Source: Hominenteromicrobium mulieris (GTDB lineage: Bacteria; Bacillota; Clostridia; Oscillospirales; Acutalibacteraceae). From it: a DNA stretch of 64,000 nt. Under the pieces are notes generated by a model. The model did not search any database. It was not told the origin of the DNA and was given only the letters and a program-made list of their open reading frames with translations. The DNA lies in the NCBI RefSeq assembly GCF_020687165.1, contig NZ_JAJEQC010000006.1; one strand, 5' to 3'. This document shows, in pieces, positions 16,004 to 25,108 of the stretch. Within the stretch, counting starts at the first letter, position 1. Every line of letters starts with the position of its first letter. A program made the position numbers and the translations under genes.

Positions 16004-17383
16004 ATGAAATTATGGAAAGGCCGCTTCCAGAAGGAGGCAGACCCGAAGACGAACGACTTTAACTCGTCTATTTCTATTGACAGCCGCATGTACAAAGAGG
16101 ACATTGAGGGCAGCATTGCGCATGCCACAATGCTCGGCGCGGCGGGAATTATCGATAAAGGCGAAAGCGAAAAGATCTGCGCGGAGCTTGAGAAAATCGA
16201 AAAGGACATCGAGACGGGCGCTCTGCACATTGACCCCGATGCCGAAGATATTCACACGTTTATCGAGGGCGAGCTGACGGCGCGCATCGGCGACGCAGGC
16301 AAGAGATTACATACCGCTCGCAGCCGCAACGATCAGGTTGCGCTGGATGTTCGTCTGACGCTGCGCAAGGAGTGCGCGGGGCTCATGGAACAGTTAAAAG
16401 AGCTCATCAACGTACTGTGCGACCAGGCGGAGGAATATGCCGACACCGTTATGCCGGGCTACACGCATTTGCAGCGCGCACAGCCCATCACGTTCGGGCA
16501 TCATTTAATGGCGTATGCCGAAATGTTCCTGCGCGACATCGGCCGTATGCAGGACGCGTTAAAGCGTATGGACGTTTGCCCGCTCGGCTCCGGCGCTTTG
16601 GCCGGAACGACGTACCCGCTCGACCGTGATTTGACGGCGAAGCTGCTCGGCTTCTCCGGCGTGAGCCGCAACAGCCTCGACGGCGTTGCCGACCGCGATT
16701 TCTGCGCGGAAATCGCCGCGGCGATTTCGCTTGCGATGGTGCATCTTTCGAGATTTTCCGAGGAGATCATTCTTTGGTGCTCGTGGGAGTTTAAATTCAT
16801 CGAGCTGGACGACGCGTTTTCCACCGGCTCCAGCATCATGCCGCAGAAGAAGAACCCGGATATTACGGAGCTTATCCGCGGCAAGAGCGGCCGCGTGTTC
16901 GGCGACCTGATGGCGCTTTTGACCATGATGAAGGGTCTGCCGCTCGCGTACAACAAGGACATGCAGGAGGACAAGGAAGCCGTGTTTGACGCGGTGGATA
17001 CCCTGCGCCTGTGCCTGACGCCGTTTATCCCGATGCTGAAAACAATGCGCGTTTTGAAAGAGAACATGCGCGCCGCAGCGGCAAAGGGCTTCATCAATGC
17101 AACGGATTGCGCGGATTATCTGGTGGCTTCAAAGGGCCTGCCGTTCCGCGATGCGTATAAGATTACGGGCGAGCTTGTCGCCTTGTGCATCGAGCGCGGC
17201 CTGACGCTGGAGACGCTGCCGATCGACGAATACAAAAAGGTCTGTAATGCGTTCGACGAGGGCGTGTACGAGGCCATCAACCTTGAAAAATGCGTGCGCG
17301 ACCGCAAGGTCAAGGGTGCGCCGTGCCCGGAGAACGTCCGCGCGGCGGCAAAAGAAGTGCGCACGATCGTAAACGGGCTATAA
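16004..17383 (+). CDS. argH: Argininosuccinate lyase
   Basis: Splits argininosuccinate into arginine and fumarate, the last step of synthesis. The 459-residue product belongs to the aspartase/fumarase superfamily. It shows TARSRNDQVALD, the TxLQRAQP loop (GYTHLQRAQP), and the mobile signature loop GSSIMPQKKNPD with catalytic Ser276/Ser277. A GGAAGG ribosome site precedes the ATG. It lies second in the cluster, between argG and argC, with normal spacing. Full length, with no sign of the domain extensions seen in some relatives. Confidence 0.97.
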   Translation: MKLWKGRFQKEADPKTNDFNSSISIDSRMYKEDIEGSIAHATMLGAAGIIDKGESEKICAELEKIEKDIETGALHIDPDAEDIHTFIEGELTARIGDAGKRLHTARSRNDQVALDVRLTLRKECAGLMEQLKELINVLCDQAEEYADTVMPGYTHLQRAQPITFGHHLMAYAEMFLRDIGRMQDALKRMDVCPLGSGALAGTTYPLDRDLTAKLLGFSGVSRNSLDGVADRDFCAEIAAAISLAMVHLSRFSEEIILWCSWEFKFIELDDAFSTGSSIMPQKKNPDITELIRGKSGRVFGDLMALLTMMKGLPLAYNKDMQEDKEAVFDAVDTLRLCLTPFIPMLKTMRVLKENMRAAAAKGFINATDCADYLVASKGLPFRDAYKITGELVALCIERGLTLETLPIDEYKKVCNAFDEGVYEAINLEKCVRDRKVKGAPCPENVRAAAKEVRTIVNGL

Positions 17384-17414
17384 ATTCAATTTTACCTTTG
17401 TTGGGGGTATCAAA

Positions 17415-18455
17415 ATGGAAAAGATTAAGGTCGGCGTCGTGGGCGCCACCGGTTATGCGGGCGCGGAGATCTGCCGCCTGATTGCGGGGCATCCCGCAGC
17501 GGAGCTTGCGGCCATCAGCTCTGTAAGCTTTGAGGGACAGGCTTTGTCGGACGTTTACCCGGCATACCGCGAAATGTGCGACCTCATCTGCACCACGCAG
17601 GAAGCGGTTGTGGAAAAAAGCGATGTCATCTTTGCCGCTTTGCCGCACGGCCTTTCGCAGGAGCTTGCTGCGGAGTGTGACAAAAAAGGCAAGGCGTTCA
17701 TCGACCTCGGCGCGGACTTCCGCTTAAAGAGCGAGGAAGAATACACCGAGTGGTACGGCGGCACATTTACGGATAAGGCGCTGCACGAAAAAGCCGTGTA
17801 CGGTCTGCCGGAGCTGTTCCGCGAGGAAATTAAGAAGACAAAGCTCGTTGCAAACCCGGGCTGCTACACCACGGCGGTGCCGCTTGCACTTGTGCCGGCA
17901 CTGGAAAAGGGCTATATCGAGACGACCGGTATCATCGCAAACTGCGCGTCCGGCGTGACCGGCGCGGGCAGAAAGCCGGCGCAGAACAGCCACTACCCGG
18001 AGCTGAATGAGGGGATGTCCGCGTATAAAGTCGCGTGCCACCGCCATACGCCGGAAATCGAACAGACGCTTTCCAAAATTTCGGGTGAGAAAATGCACAT
18101 CACGTTCGTGCCGCATCTGCTGCCGGTGAACCGCGGCATTTTAGCGACATGCTATGCAAAACTCAAGCCGGGCGTTACGGAGGAAATGCTTCGCGCGGCG
18201 TATGAGGAAAGATACGGCAAAGAGCCGTTTGTGCGTTTGCTGCCAAAGGGCAAGAGCGCCGATATTCACAACATCAAGTACACGAATTTCTGCGATGTGT
18301 CCATTTTTACGGACCTGCGCACCGGCACGTTCATCGCCATCAGCGCTATCGATAACATGGTGAAGGGCGCGGCAGGGCAGGCCATTCAGAACATGAACAT
18401 TCTGTTCGGTCTGGACGAGACCTGCGGCTTAAAGCTCGTTCCGCCGGCATTCTAA
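17415..18455 (+). CDS. argC: N-acetyl-gamma-glutamyl-phosphate reductase
   Basis: NADPH-dependent reduction of N-acetylglutamyl phosphate to the semialdehyde, the third step. The 346-residue protein starts with a dinucleotide-binding loop, VGATGYAGAE, and has the active-site motif NPGCYTTA with nucleophile Cys150. HRHTPEIEQ supplies the catalytic His region. It follows argH by 31 bases and has a GGGGG-type site upstream. This is the long single-domain type usual in Firmicutes. Confidence 0.96.
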   Translation: MEKIKVGVVGATGYAGAEICRLIAGHPAAELAAISSVSFEGQALSDVYPAYREMCDLICTTQEAVVEKSDVIFAALPHGLSQELAAECDKKGKAFIDLGADFRLKSEEEYTEWYGGTFTDKALHEKAVYGLPELFREEIKKTKLVANPGCYTTAVPLALVPALEKGYIETTGIIANCASGVTGAGRKPAQNSHYPELNEGMSAYKVACHRHTPEIEQTLSKISGEKMHITFVPHLLPVNRGILATCYAKLKPGVTEEMLRAAYEERYGKEPFVRLLPKGKSADIHNIKYTNFCDVSIFTDLRTGTFIAISAIDNMVKGAAGQAIQNMNILFGLDETCGLKLVPPAF

Positions 18456-18505
18456 AAGAGTACGAAATTAAGGGAAAGCGATTTTTATATAAGGAGCAAT
18501 TCAGT

Positions 18506-19720
18506 ATGCAGTTTATCGAAGGCGGCGTCACCGCGGCCAAGGGCTTTTTAGCCGGCGGCATCCACTGCGGCATCCGTAAAAATAAGTCCAAAGCCGATCT
18601 GGCTATGATTTTCAGCAAAACACCGTGTGCGGCGGCAGGCGTTTACACGCAGAACCTTGTAAAGGGTGCGCCGATTCTTGTCACGCGCAAAAATATTGCG
18701 GACGGCCGCGCACAGGCGGTCATCTGCAACAGCGGCAACGCCAACACCTGCAACGCAGACGGCGAAAAGAAAGCGTGGCGCATGTGCGAAATCGCGGGCG
18801 AAGCGCTCGGCATTGACCCGCACGATGTCATCGTCGCGTCTACGGGCGTTATCGGGCAGATTTTGCCGATCGCGCCGATTGAGAATGCAGCCCCGGCGTT
18901 GGCGGCACTGCTGAACGAAAACGGCTCCAACATGGCGGCAAAGGCCATCATGACGACCGACACCATCGAAAAAGAGTGCGCCGTAAAGATTACGCTCGGC
19001 GACAAAGAAGTGCGCATCGGCGGCATCTCCAAGGGCTCCGGCATGATCCACCCGAATATGGCGACGATGCTGTGCTTTGTCACGACGGACTGCGCCATTT
19101 CCGTGCCGATGCTGCAAAAGGCCATTAAGGCGGCGGCAGACACCACATTCAACATGACCAGCGTGGACGGCGATACCTCCACGAACGACACGCTTGCCAT
19201 TATGGCGAACGGCGAGGCGGAAAACGAGGAGATCACCGAAGAAAACGAAGCGTACAAGACGTTTCTTGAGGCGCTGACGGCGGTTTGCAGAAAGCTTTCC
19301 ATGATGATGGCGGGCGACGGCGAGGGCGCAACAAAGCTGCTCATCTGCAAGACGACCGGCGCGAAGGACTGGGAGACGGCGAAGACGGTTGCAAAGTCCG
19401 TCATCTGCTCCTCTCTGCTCAAGGCTGCCATGTTCGGCGAAGACGCCAACTGGGGCCGCGTGCTGTGCGCCATCGGTTATGCCGGCGCGGATATCGACAT
19501 CAACAAGGTGGACGTGTCCTTTAAGAGCGCGTACGGGCAGGTAGATGTCTGCGTGAACGGTGCGGGCATCAACTTCAGCGAGGAAGAAGCCGCAAAGGTG
19601 CTGCATGAAAAGGAAATTACCATTCTGGTGGAGCTCAACAGCGGCGACGCGGAGGCGGAAGCCTTCGGCTGCGACCTCACCTATGACTATGTGAAAATCA
19701 ACGGAGATTACAGAACATGA
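18506..19720 (+). CDS. argJ: Bifunctional ornithine acetyltransferase / N-acetylglutamate synthase
   Basis: Moves acetyl from N-acetylornithine to glutamate, which recycles the acetyl group. The enzyme is made as one chain that cuts itself between Ala186 and Thr187 in GMIHPNMATMLCFVTTD. The new N-terminal Thr is the nucleophile. The 404-residue length is normal. AAGGAG lies upstream of the ATG. Its presence, with no argE or argA in the cluster, points to the cyclic pathway. Whether it also uses acetyl-CoA cannot be told from sequence. It overlaps argB by four bases. Confidence 0.96.
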   Translation: MQFIEGGVTAAKGFLAGGIHCGIRKNKSKADLAMIFSKTPCAAAGVYTQNLVKGAPILVTRKNIADGRAQAVICNSGNANTCNADGEKKAWRMCEIAGEALGIDPHDVIVASTGVIGQILPIAPIENAAPALAALLNENGSNMAAKAIMTTDTIEKECAVKITLGDKEVRIGGISKGSGMIHPNMATMLCFVTTDCAISVPMLQKAIKAAADTTFNMTSVDGDTSTNDTLAIMANGEAENEEITEENEAYKTFLEALTAVCRKLSMMMAGDGEGATKLLICKTTGAKDWETAKTVAKSVICSSLLKAAMFGEDANWGRVLCAIGYAGADIDINKVDVSFKSAYGQVDVCVNGAGINFSEEEAAKVLHEKEITILVELNSGDAEAEAFGCDLTYDYVKINGDYRT

Positions 19721-20592
19721 GTGAAGAAAAGAAGATCGGCATCTCGAACAGCGACCGCGCCCATGTGCTCGTGCAGGCGATGCCGTATATCAAAAGGTGG
19801 GCGGGCGAGACCATCGTCGTCAAATACGGCGGCAATGCTATGATTAACCCGGAGCTGAAAGAAGCCGTGATGAACGATATTGTGCTGATGCAGCTCGTCG
19901 GCGTGAATGTCGTGCTGGTGCACGGCGGCGGCCCGGAGATCAGCGGCATGCTGAAAAAGATCGGCAAGGAAAGCCGCTTTGTCGGCGGTATGCGCTATAC
20001 CGACGCGGAGACGATGGACATTGTGCAGCAGGTGCTGGCAGGCAAAGTCAATAAAGACCTCGTACAGCTTTTGGAAAACACCGGCGGCAAGGCGGTCGGC
20101 CTGTGCGGCCTTGACGGCTCCATGCTGAAGGCGGATAAGCTGCCCGCAGCCGAAGACCTCGGCTTTGTGGGCGAGATCCGCGAAGTGAACACGAAGATCG
20201 TTGAAGATGCCATTGCTTCCGGCTACACACCCGTTATCTCCACGGTGGCGGCAGGCTACCACGGTGAGGTGTACAACATCAACGCCGATGTGGCGGCGGC
20301 GCGCATTGCGGCGGAACTCGGCGCGCGCAAGCTCATTTTGATGACCGATATTGTCGGTCTGCTGCGGGATAAGGACGACGAAAACACGCTTATCCCGGTC
20401 GTAAACGTCAGCGACGTGCCGAAGCTGAAGCGCGACGGCATCATCAGCGGCGGCATGATTCCGAAGATTGACTGCTGCGTGGAGGCTGTGCGCCGCGGCG
20501 TAGAGCGCGCGCATATCATCGACGGCAGAACACCGCACTCCATTCTGGTCGAGCTCTTCACCGATGAAGGCATCGGCACGATGTTCTATTAA
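19717..20592 (+). CDS. argB: Acetylglutamate kinase
   Basis: Phosphorylates N-acetylglutamate, the committed step of the cyclic pathway. The 291-residue amino acid kinase fold shows KYGGNAM and VLVHGGGPEISGML at the N-terminus, GLCGLDG, and LMTDIVGLL near residue 210, all typical. In the cyclic pathway this enzyme is usually feedback-inhibited by arginine through an N-terminal helix. About 25 residues precede the first strand here, which is compatible with that. The ATG overlaps the argJ stop (ATGA), so translation is coupled. Confidence 0.96.
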   Translation: MSEEKKIGISNSDRAHVLVQAMPYIKRWAGETIVVKYGGNAMINPELKEAVMNDIVLMQLVGVNVVLVHGGGPEISGMLKKIGKESRFVGGMRYTDAETMDIVQQVLAGKVNKDLVQLLENTGGKAVGLCGLDGSMLKADKLPAAEDLGFVGEIREVNTKIVEDAIASGYTPVISTVAAGYHGEVYNINADVAAARIAAELGARKLILMTDIVGLLRDKDDENTLIPVVNVSDVPKLKRDGIISGGMIPKIDCCVEAVRRGVERAHIIDGRTPHSILVELFTDEGIGTMFY

Positions 20593-20632
20593 GAGGGAAA
20601 ACCGCGCCCGTACCCGTGAACGAAAACGGCGA

Positions 20633-20740
20633 ATGGGAGAAGCACTGGGGTTCGTCGGCGATAGTATCGGTGTGGAAGACAAGTACGGATATGTTTTCAA
20701 CAGGGTACAGACGATATTGTGGAAACAAAAGGAATTTTGA
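20633..20740 (+). CDS. Possible 35-residue small ORF directly before argD
   Basis: In the 150-base gap between argB and argD an ATG at 20633 opens a 35-codon frame (MGEALGFVGDSIGVEDKYGY...) that ends with TGA two bases before the argD ATG. The argD ribosome site AAGGA lies inside its last codons, so ribosomes ending here could restart at argD. No strong Shine-Dalgarno precedes this ATG. It may be a coupled leader peptide, or the tail of a lost gene, since a second frame over 20615-20660 also reads like protein (NENGEWEKHWG). I assign no function. Confidence 0.3.
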   Translation: MGEALGFVGDSIGVEDKYGYVFNRVQTILWKQKEF

Positions 20741-20742
20741 AT

Positions 20743-21909
20743 ATGAGTTTTGAAGCAATTAAAAAGCAGGAACAGGAGTATATCCTCCATTCCTACGGCC
20801 GTGTGGACGTGGCGCTCAGCCACGGCAAAAACGCCGAGGCTTGGGACGTGGAAGGCAAGCATTACTATGATTTTACCTCCGGCATCGGCGTGAATGCGCT
20901 GGGTTACAGCGATGAGGGCTGGGTGAAGGCCGTCACCGAGCAGGCGGGCAAGATCCAGCACATGTCGAACTACTATTACTGCGACAAAAACACGCAGCTT
21001 GCGGAGCTGCTTGCAAAAAACAGCGGCCTTTGCCGTTCGTTCTTCTGCAACAGCGGCGCGGAGGCAAACGAGTGCGCCATTAAGATCGCCCGTAAGTACG
21101 GCGAAAAGAAGCACGCGTATAAGGTTATCACACTGGAAAATTCCTTCCACGGCAGAACGCTCACCACACTGGCAGCAACGGGTCAGGACGGCTTTCATCA
21201 GCTTTTCACCCCGCTGACCGAGGGCTTTGTGTACGCAAAGGGCAACGACGTGGAAGACCTGAAAGCGAAGCTCGCTGACCCCGAGGTCTGCGCCGTGCTG
21301 CTTGAAAGCGTGCAGGGCGAAGGCGGCGTGGTGCCGATGGAGGAAGACTATTTGAAGGCCGTGCGCGAGCTGTGCACGGAGCATGACGTGCTGATGATGC
21401 TTGACGAAGTGCAGACGGGCATCGGCCGCACGGGCTACTTCTTCAGCTACCAGCGCGCGGGCATTCTGCCGGACGTTGTAACGGCGGCAAAGGGCCTTGG
21501 CGGCGGTTTGCCGATCGGCGTGTGCATTGCGGGCGAGAAAGTAAAAGACGTTTTTGCCCCCGGCATGAACGGCTCCACGTTCGGTGCAAACCCCGTGGTG
21601 TGTGCCGGCGCGGTGGAGGTCGTCTCCCGCGTATCCAAGCCGGAATTTTTGAAAGAAGTGCAGGAAAAGGGCGAGTATTTTAAAGAGCAGCTGCTTAAAA
21701 TGCCGAACGTCGAGTTTGTCCGCGGCCGCAGCATGATGATCGGCGTGAAAGTGAAGGACAAGGACGCCCACGACGTGCTGAACGCTTGCGCGAAAGCGGG
21801 CCTGCTCATTTTGACGGCGAAGGACCTTGTGCGCTTCCTGCCGCCGCTTACCATCACCAAAGAAGAGATCGATGCCGGTCTCGCGATTTTTGCGGAACAG
21901 ATCAAATAA
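20743..21909 (+). CDS. argD: Acetylornithine aminotransferase
   Basis: PLP enzyme that transaminates N-acetylglutamate semialdehyde to N-acetylornithine. The 388-residue class-III aminotransferase has FCNSGAEANECAIKIAR, LENSFHGRT, LDEVQTGIGRTG and the PLP lysine Lys250 in TAAKGLGGGLPIG. I use the ATG at 20743 (AAGGA about 9 bases upstream). A GTG at 20719 in the same frame is less likely. It is preceded by the only sizeable gap inside the argJ-argF part of the cluster. It ends 15 bases before argF. Confidence 0.95.
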   Translation: MSFEAIKKQEQEYILHSYGRVDVALSHGKNAEAWDVEGKHYYDFTSGIGVNALGYSDEGWVKAVTEQAGKIQHMSNYYYCDKNTQLAELLAKNSGLCRSFFCNSGAEANECAIKIARKYGEKKHAYKVITLENSFHGRTLTTLAATGQDGFHQLFTPLTEGFVYAKGNDVEDLKAKLADPEVCAVLLESVQGEGGVVPMEEDYLKAVRELCTEHDVLMMLDEVQTGIGRTGYFFSYQRAGILPDVVTAAKGLGGGLPIGVCIAGEKVKDVFAPGMNGSTFGANPVVCAGAVEVVSRVSKPEFLKEVQEKGEYFKEQLLKMPNVEFVRGRSMMIGVKVKDKDAHDVLNACAKAGLLILTAKDLVRFLPPLTITKEEIDAGLAIFAEQIK

Positions 21910-21924
21910 ACGGAGGAAATCCCC

Positions 21925-22830
21925 ATGAAACATTTATTAAAACTGCTCGATCTCTCCAAAGAGGAGATCATCGACATCCTGAACCTTGCCGACCAGCTCA
22001 AGTATGAGACAAAGCACGGCATTGAGCACCACCACTTAAAGGGCAAGTGCCTTGCCATGATCTTTGAGAAGTCTTCCACCAGAACGCGCGTTTCGTTTGA
22101 AGTGGGCATCAATCAGCTTGGCGGCTATGCCGTTGTGCTGGCGGGCGAGGGCTCGCAGATCGGCCGCGGTGAGCCGGTGCAGGATACCGCACGCGTGCTC
22201 TCCCGCTATGTGGACGGCATTATGATCCGCACCTTTGAGCAGAAGGAAGTTGAAGACCTTGCAAAATACGGCTCCGTGCCGGTCATCAACGGCCTGACGG
22301 ACTTCTGCCACCCGTGCCAGATCTTAGCGGACCTCATGACGATCCGCGAATATAAGGGCTCGTTCGACGGCCTGAAGATGTGCTTCATCGGCGACGGCAA
22401 CAATATGATGAACTCCCTCATCGTCGGCGGCCTGAAGGTCGGCATGGAAGTTGCTGTGGCTTGCCCGGAGGGTTACCGCCCGCCGCAGGAGATCCTGGAC
22501 TTTGCAGCCGGTTACGATTGCTTCACCCTGACGGACGACCCGATGGTCGCTGCAAAGGACGCGGACGTCGTCATCACGGATGTGTGGACATCTATGGGTC
22601 AGGAAGAAGAGCGCGCGGCACGTGAAAAGGCGTTTGCGGGCTACTGCATCGATGAGAAGATCATGGGTGTGGCAAAGAGCGACGCCATTGTGCAGCACTG
22701 CCTGCCGGCACACCGCGGCGAGGAGATCACCGAAGAGGTGTTTGAAGCGAACGCGGGCCCGATCTTCGACGAAGCGGAGAATCGTTTGCACGCACAAAAG
22801 GCCGTTATGGTCACGTTAATGAAAGATTGA
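21925..22830 (+). CDS. argF: Ornithine carbamoyltransferase
   Basis: Condenses ornithine and carbamoyl phosphate to citrulline. The 301-residue protein has the carbamoyl-phosphate loop STRTR (residues 51-55), DFCHPCQ, and the ornithine-side HCLPA (residues 258-262). These residues fit anabolic OTC rather than aspartate or putrescine transcarbamylase. An ACGGAGGA site lies before the ATG. It closes the cluster and is followed within 10 bases by a terminator hairpin. No carbamoyl-phosphate synthase gene lies in the window. Confidence 0.96.
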   Translation: MKHLLKLLDLSKEEIIDILNLADQLKYETKHGIEHHHLKGKCLAMIFEKSSTRTRVSFEVGINQLGGYAVVLAGEGSQIGRGEPVQDTARVLSRYVDGIMIRTFEQKEVEDLAKYGSVPVINGLTDFCHPCQILADLMTIREYKGSFDGLKMCFIGDGNNMMNSLIVGGLKVGMEVAVACPEGYRPPQEILDFAAGYDCFTLTDDPMVAAKDADVVITDVWTSMGQEEERAAREKAFAGYCIDEKIMGVAKSDAIVQHCLPAHRGEEITEEVFEANAGPIFDEAENRLHAQKAVMVTLMKD

Positions 22831-22836
22831 TTGTAC

Positions 22837-22868
22837 AAAACGCTGTGTTTTCGCACGGCGTTTTATAT
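22837..22868 (+). terminator. Terminator of the arginine cluster
   Basis: AAAACGCTGTG, a 6-base loop and CACGGCGTTTT (one G-U pair), followed by a T-rich tail. It starts 7 bases after the argF stop. Confidence 0.8.
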
Positions 22869-23049
22869 TTGCCTTTTGAGAAAGTATGCGGTATAATTAT
22901 AAATAAGAATATTCCGATGCGATTTGTCGGGGTCTGAACAAAAAACGCACGGAAACTGTGCGTGAAACAACCGTTTTGGTCATTACGCGCTGGGCGCTCT
23001 CATACCGTATAATTATGCAGACGCGCACGCGCCGGAGAGGAGACAGCTT

Positions 23050-24384
23050 ATGCTCAGAGAACAGCCGTGGTTTGATTTTTGTGACGCTTTGCCCATTGAG
23101 ATCGAGCAGAGGATCGAAGAGGGCGCAGAAGATGCCGCACGCTTTAAAGAATGTGCCGAGCAGGTAAAGGAAATGCCGCGCGGCGCGGCGCGTACCGCCG
23201 CGGGCGCAGAGCTTTTGGAGCAGCTTTGTGCGCTTGAAAACTCGCAGGACAAAGACGAGCCGTCTGACCTTCCGGGCATCAAAGCGGCTTCCGCCGGCGA
23301 GCCGAAGGAAAAAGCGGAAGCGGATTACGACAAAATTTACGGCGCGTGGCTCGGCCGCTGCGCAGGCTGCCTTTTGGGTCAGCCGGTAGAGGGCTGGCGG
23401 CGCGCACGCATCAACGGGCTTTTAAAGGAGACCGGCAATTTGCCGCTGCAAAACTACATTTCGTCCGACATCGGGCCTATCCTGCGCGAAAAGTACAACG
23501 TGCGCGACGACGGGCACGCCTACGGTGCGGAGAAAACCGGGTGGATCAACAATGTCTCCTATATGCCGGAGGACGACGACACGAACTACACGCTCATCGC
23601 GTTGAAGCTTGTCGAGCAGTACGGACGTGATTTTACGCCGGACGACGCGGCGGAAAACTGGCTGATGAACCTGCCACTTTTACACCTGTGCACGGCGGAA
23701 CGCGTGGCGTATATCAATTTGGCACAATCAATTTTCCCGCCGGAGTCGGCCGCGTATCGCAACCCGTATAGGGAGTGGATCGGCGCGCAGATCAGGGGCG
23801 ACCTGTTCGGCTACATCTGCCCGGGCGATACGGAAACGGCGGCGGAAATGGCGTGGCGCGATGCATCCATCTCCCACGTGAAAAACGGCATCTACGGCGA
23901 AATGTGGATCGCCTCGATGCTCGCGAAAGCGGCGGTCAACGACGACATGCCGACGATCATCCGCTCCGGCATGAAGCAGATCCCGAAAAAGAGCCGCCTT
24001 TATAAAGAGCTTGCAGAGATTTTGAGCCGTTTTGAAAGCGGCGACACCGCGGAAGAGACGAAAGCGTACATCCTCGGCAAGTACGATGAGAACAACCCGC
24101 ACCACTGGTGCCACACCATCTCGAACGCGGCCATCGTTGCGATGGGCTTACTCTGGGGCAAAAAGGACTTCACCTACACGATGGAGCTGTGCCTGACGAT
24201 GGGCTTTGACACGGACTGCAACTGCGCTACGGCGGGCTCTGTGCTCGGCATGGTGCTGGGTGCGCAGCTTTTGCCGGAGGTTTGGACGGCGCCGCTCAAC
24301 GACCGTGTGCTTTCCGGCGTGGACGGCTTCGGGCTTGTGCACATTTCAGACATGGCAGCGCGCACGCAGGCACTCATCGAATAA
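23050..24384 (+). CDS. ADP-ribosylglycohydrolase family protein with an N-terminal extension
   Basis: A 444-residue protein. From about residue 95 it is an ADP-ribosylglycohydrolase (DraG/ARH fold): YGAWLGRCAGCLLGQPVEG, then the first metal cluster EDDDTNYT (Asp175-Asp177, Thr178), then FDTDCNCATAGSVLG (Asp387, Asp389), which supplies the second set of Mg ligands. Such enzymes remove ADP-ribose from proteins or nucleic acids. Residues 1-95 are charged and helical, with no family that I recognise, and end in a Lys/Glu-rich linker. An AGGAGA site precedes the ATG. It has its own terminator and sits alone before ruvCAB. Confidence 0.85.
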   Translation: MLREQPWFDFCDALPIEIEQRIEEGAEDAARFKECAEQVKEMPRGAARTAAGAELLEQLCALENSQDKDEPSDLPGIKAASAGEPKEKAEADYDKIYGAWLGRCAGCLLGQPVEGWRRARINGLLKETGNLPLQNYISSDIGPILREKYNVRDDGHAYGAEKTGWINNVSYMPEDDDTNYTLIALKLVEQYGRDFTPDDAAENWLMNLPLLHLCTAERVAYINLAQSIFPPESAAYRNPYREWIGAQIRGDLFGYICPGDTETAAEMAWRDASISHVKNGIYGEMWIASMLAKAAVNDDMPTIIRSGMKQIPKKSRLYKELAEILSRFESGDTAEETKAYILGKYDENNPHHWCHTISNAAIVAMGLLWGKKDFTYTMELCLTMGFDTDCNCATAGSVLGMVLGAQLLPEVWTAPLNDRVLSGVDGFGLVHISDMAARTQALIE

Positions 24385-24400
24385 AATTTCATAAGTTTTG

Positions 24401-24438
24401 GCGGGCACACGGCTTTTTGGCGGTGTGTCCGCTTTTTA
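24401..24438 (+). terminator. Terminator after the ADP-ribosylglycohydrolase gene
   Basis: GCGGGCACAC and GTGTGTCCGC pair (one G-U) around an 11-base loop, and a TTTTTA tail follows. Confidence 0.8.
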
Positions 24439-24484
24439 TACGGAAAACCCGCGTGCCGTTCACAATTTTTTCGGAATTTTCGGC

Positions 24485-24513
24485 TATTCAAAAGGGCTGA
24501 GATATGATATACT
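24485..24513 (+). promoter_or_regulatory. Promoter of ruvC-ruvA-ruvB
   Basis: An extended -10, TGATATACT (24505-24513), lies about 50 bases before the ruvC ATG. A poor -35 (TATTCA, 24485-24490) is 17 bases upstream. No clear LexA operator is seen. Confidence 0.5.
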
Positions 24514-24563
24514 ATAAGGCAGTATGGGCTTTTCTGCCCTTTGGTTTTGAAAGGAAAAACGGC

Positions 24564-25058
24564 ATGATCGTTCTCGGCATCGACCCCGGCTACGCCATTG
24601 TCGGCTACGGCGTGGTGGAAATGAAAAATAACCGTTACCGCACGTTGGAGCACGGCGCGGTGACAACCAAAGCGGGCACGGATTTCAACCGCCGTTTGGA
24701 GATTATTTACGACGGCATCGCGCAGGTTTTGGCGCAGTATCACCCGGATGCGATCTCCGTGGAAAAGCTCTATTTTTCAAACAATAAAACGACCGGCATC
24801 GGTGTGGCGGAAGCCCGTGGCGTCATTTTGCTTGCGGCGCAGAAGGCCCGCGTGCCTGTTTTTGAATACACCCCCGTGCAGGTGAAATTGGCCGTTACGG
24901 GATATGGCAAGGCTTTAAAGCCGCAGGTGATGGAAATGACCCGCCGACTTTTGTGCCTGCGTGAGGTGCCGAAGCCGGACGACACGGCGGACGCGCTCGC
25001 CATTGCCATTTGCCACTGCCATGCCTCCGGCACGGCGCTGCGGCAGTTTTTGAGGTAA
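24564..25058 (+). CDS. ruvC: Holliday junction resolvase RuvC
   Basis: Nicks Holliday junctions made during recombination, as a dimer on the RuvAB complex. The 164-residue protein has the RNase H fold with its acidic catalytic set visible: Asp7 in GIDPG, Glu67 in SVEKLYF, and Asp139/Asp140 and Asp143 in KPDDTADALAIAICH. The start at 24564 has GAAAGGA upstream. A longer frame from 24504 adds 20 residues of unlikely sequence and would remove the promoter. ruvA follows with a 50-base gap. Confidence 0.95.
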   Translation: MIVLGIDPGYAIVGYGVVEMKNNRYRTLEHGAVTTKAGTDFNRRLEIIYDGIAQVLAQYHPDAISVEKLYFSNNKTTGIGVAEARGVILLAAQKARVPVFEYTPVQVKLAVTGYGKALKPQVMEMTRRLLCLREVPKPDDTADALAIAICHCHASGTALRQFLR

Positions 25059-25108
25059 CGCCGTCTATTTGGACAGAGAGTACAGAGGGTATAGAAAGGA
25101 CAAAAGCG

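Noticed and set aside
19708..21933. A 741-codon minus-strand frame opposite argB and argD.
   Set aside because: It is the shadow of GC-rich codons in argB and argD. Composition is His/Arg/Ala-rich with no domain, and it spans a gene boundary.
22892..23013. Two TATAAT-like boxes (22892 and 23008) as promoters of the ADP-ribosylglycohydrolase gene.
   Set aside because: Neither has a credible -35 at 16-18 bases. One of them is probably used, but the sequence does not say which.
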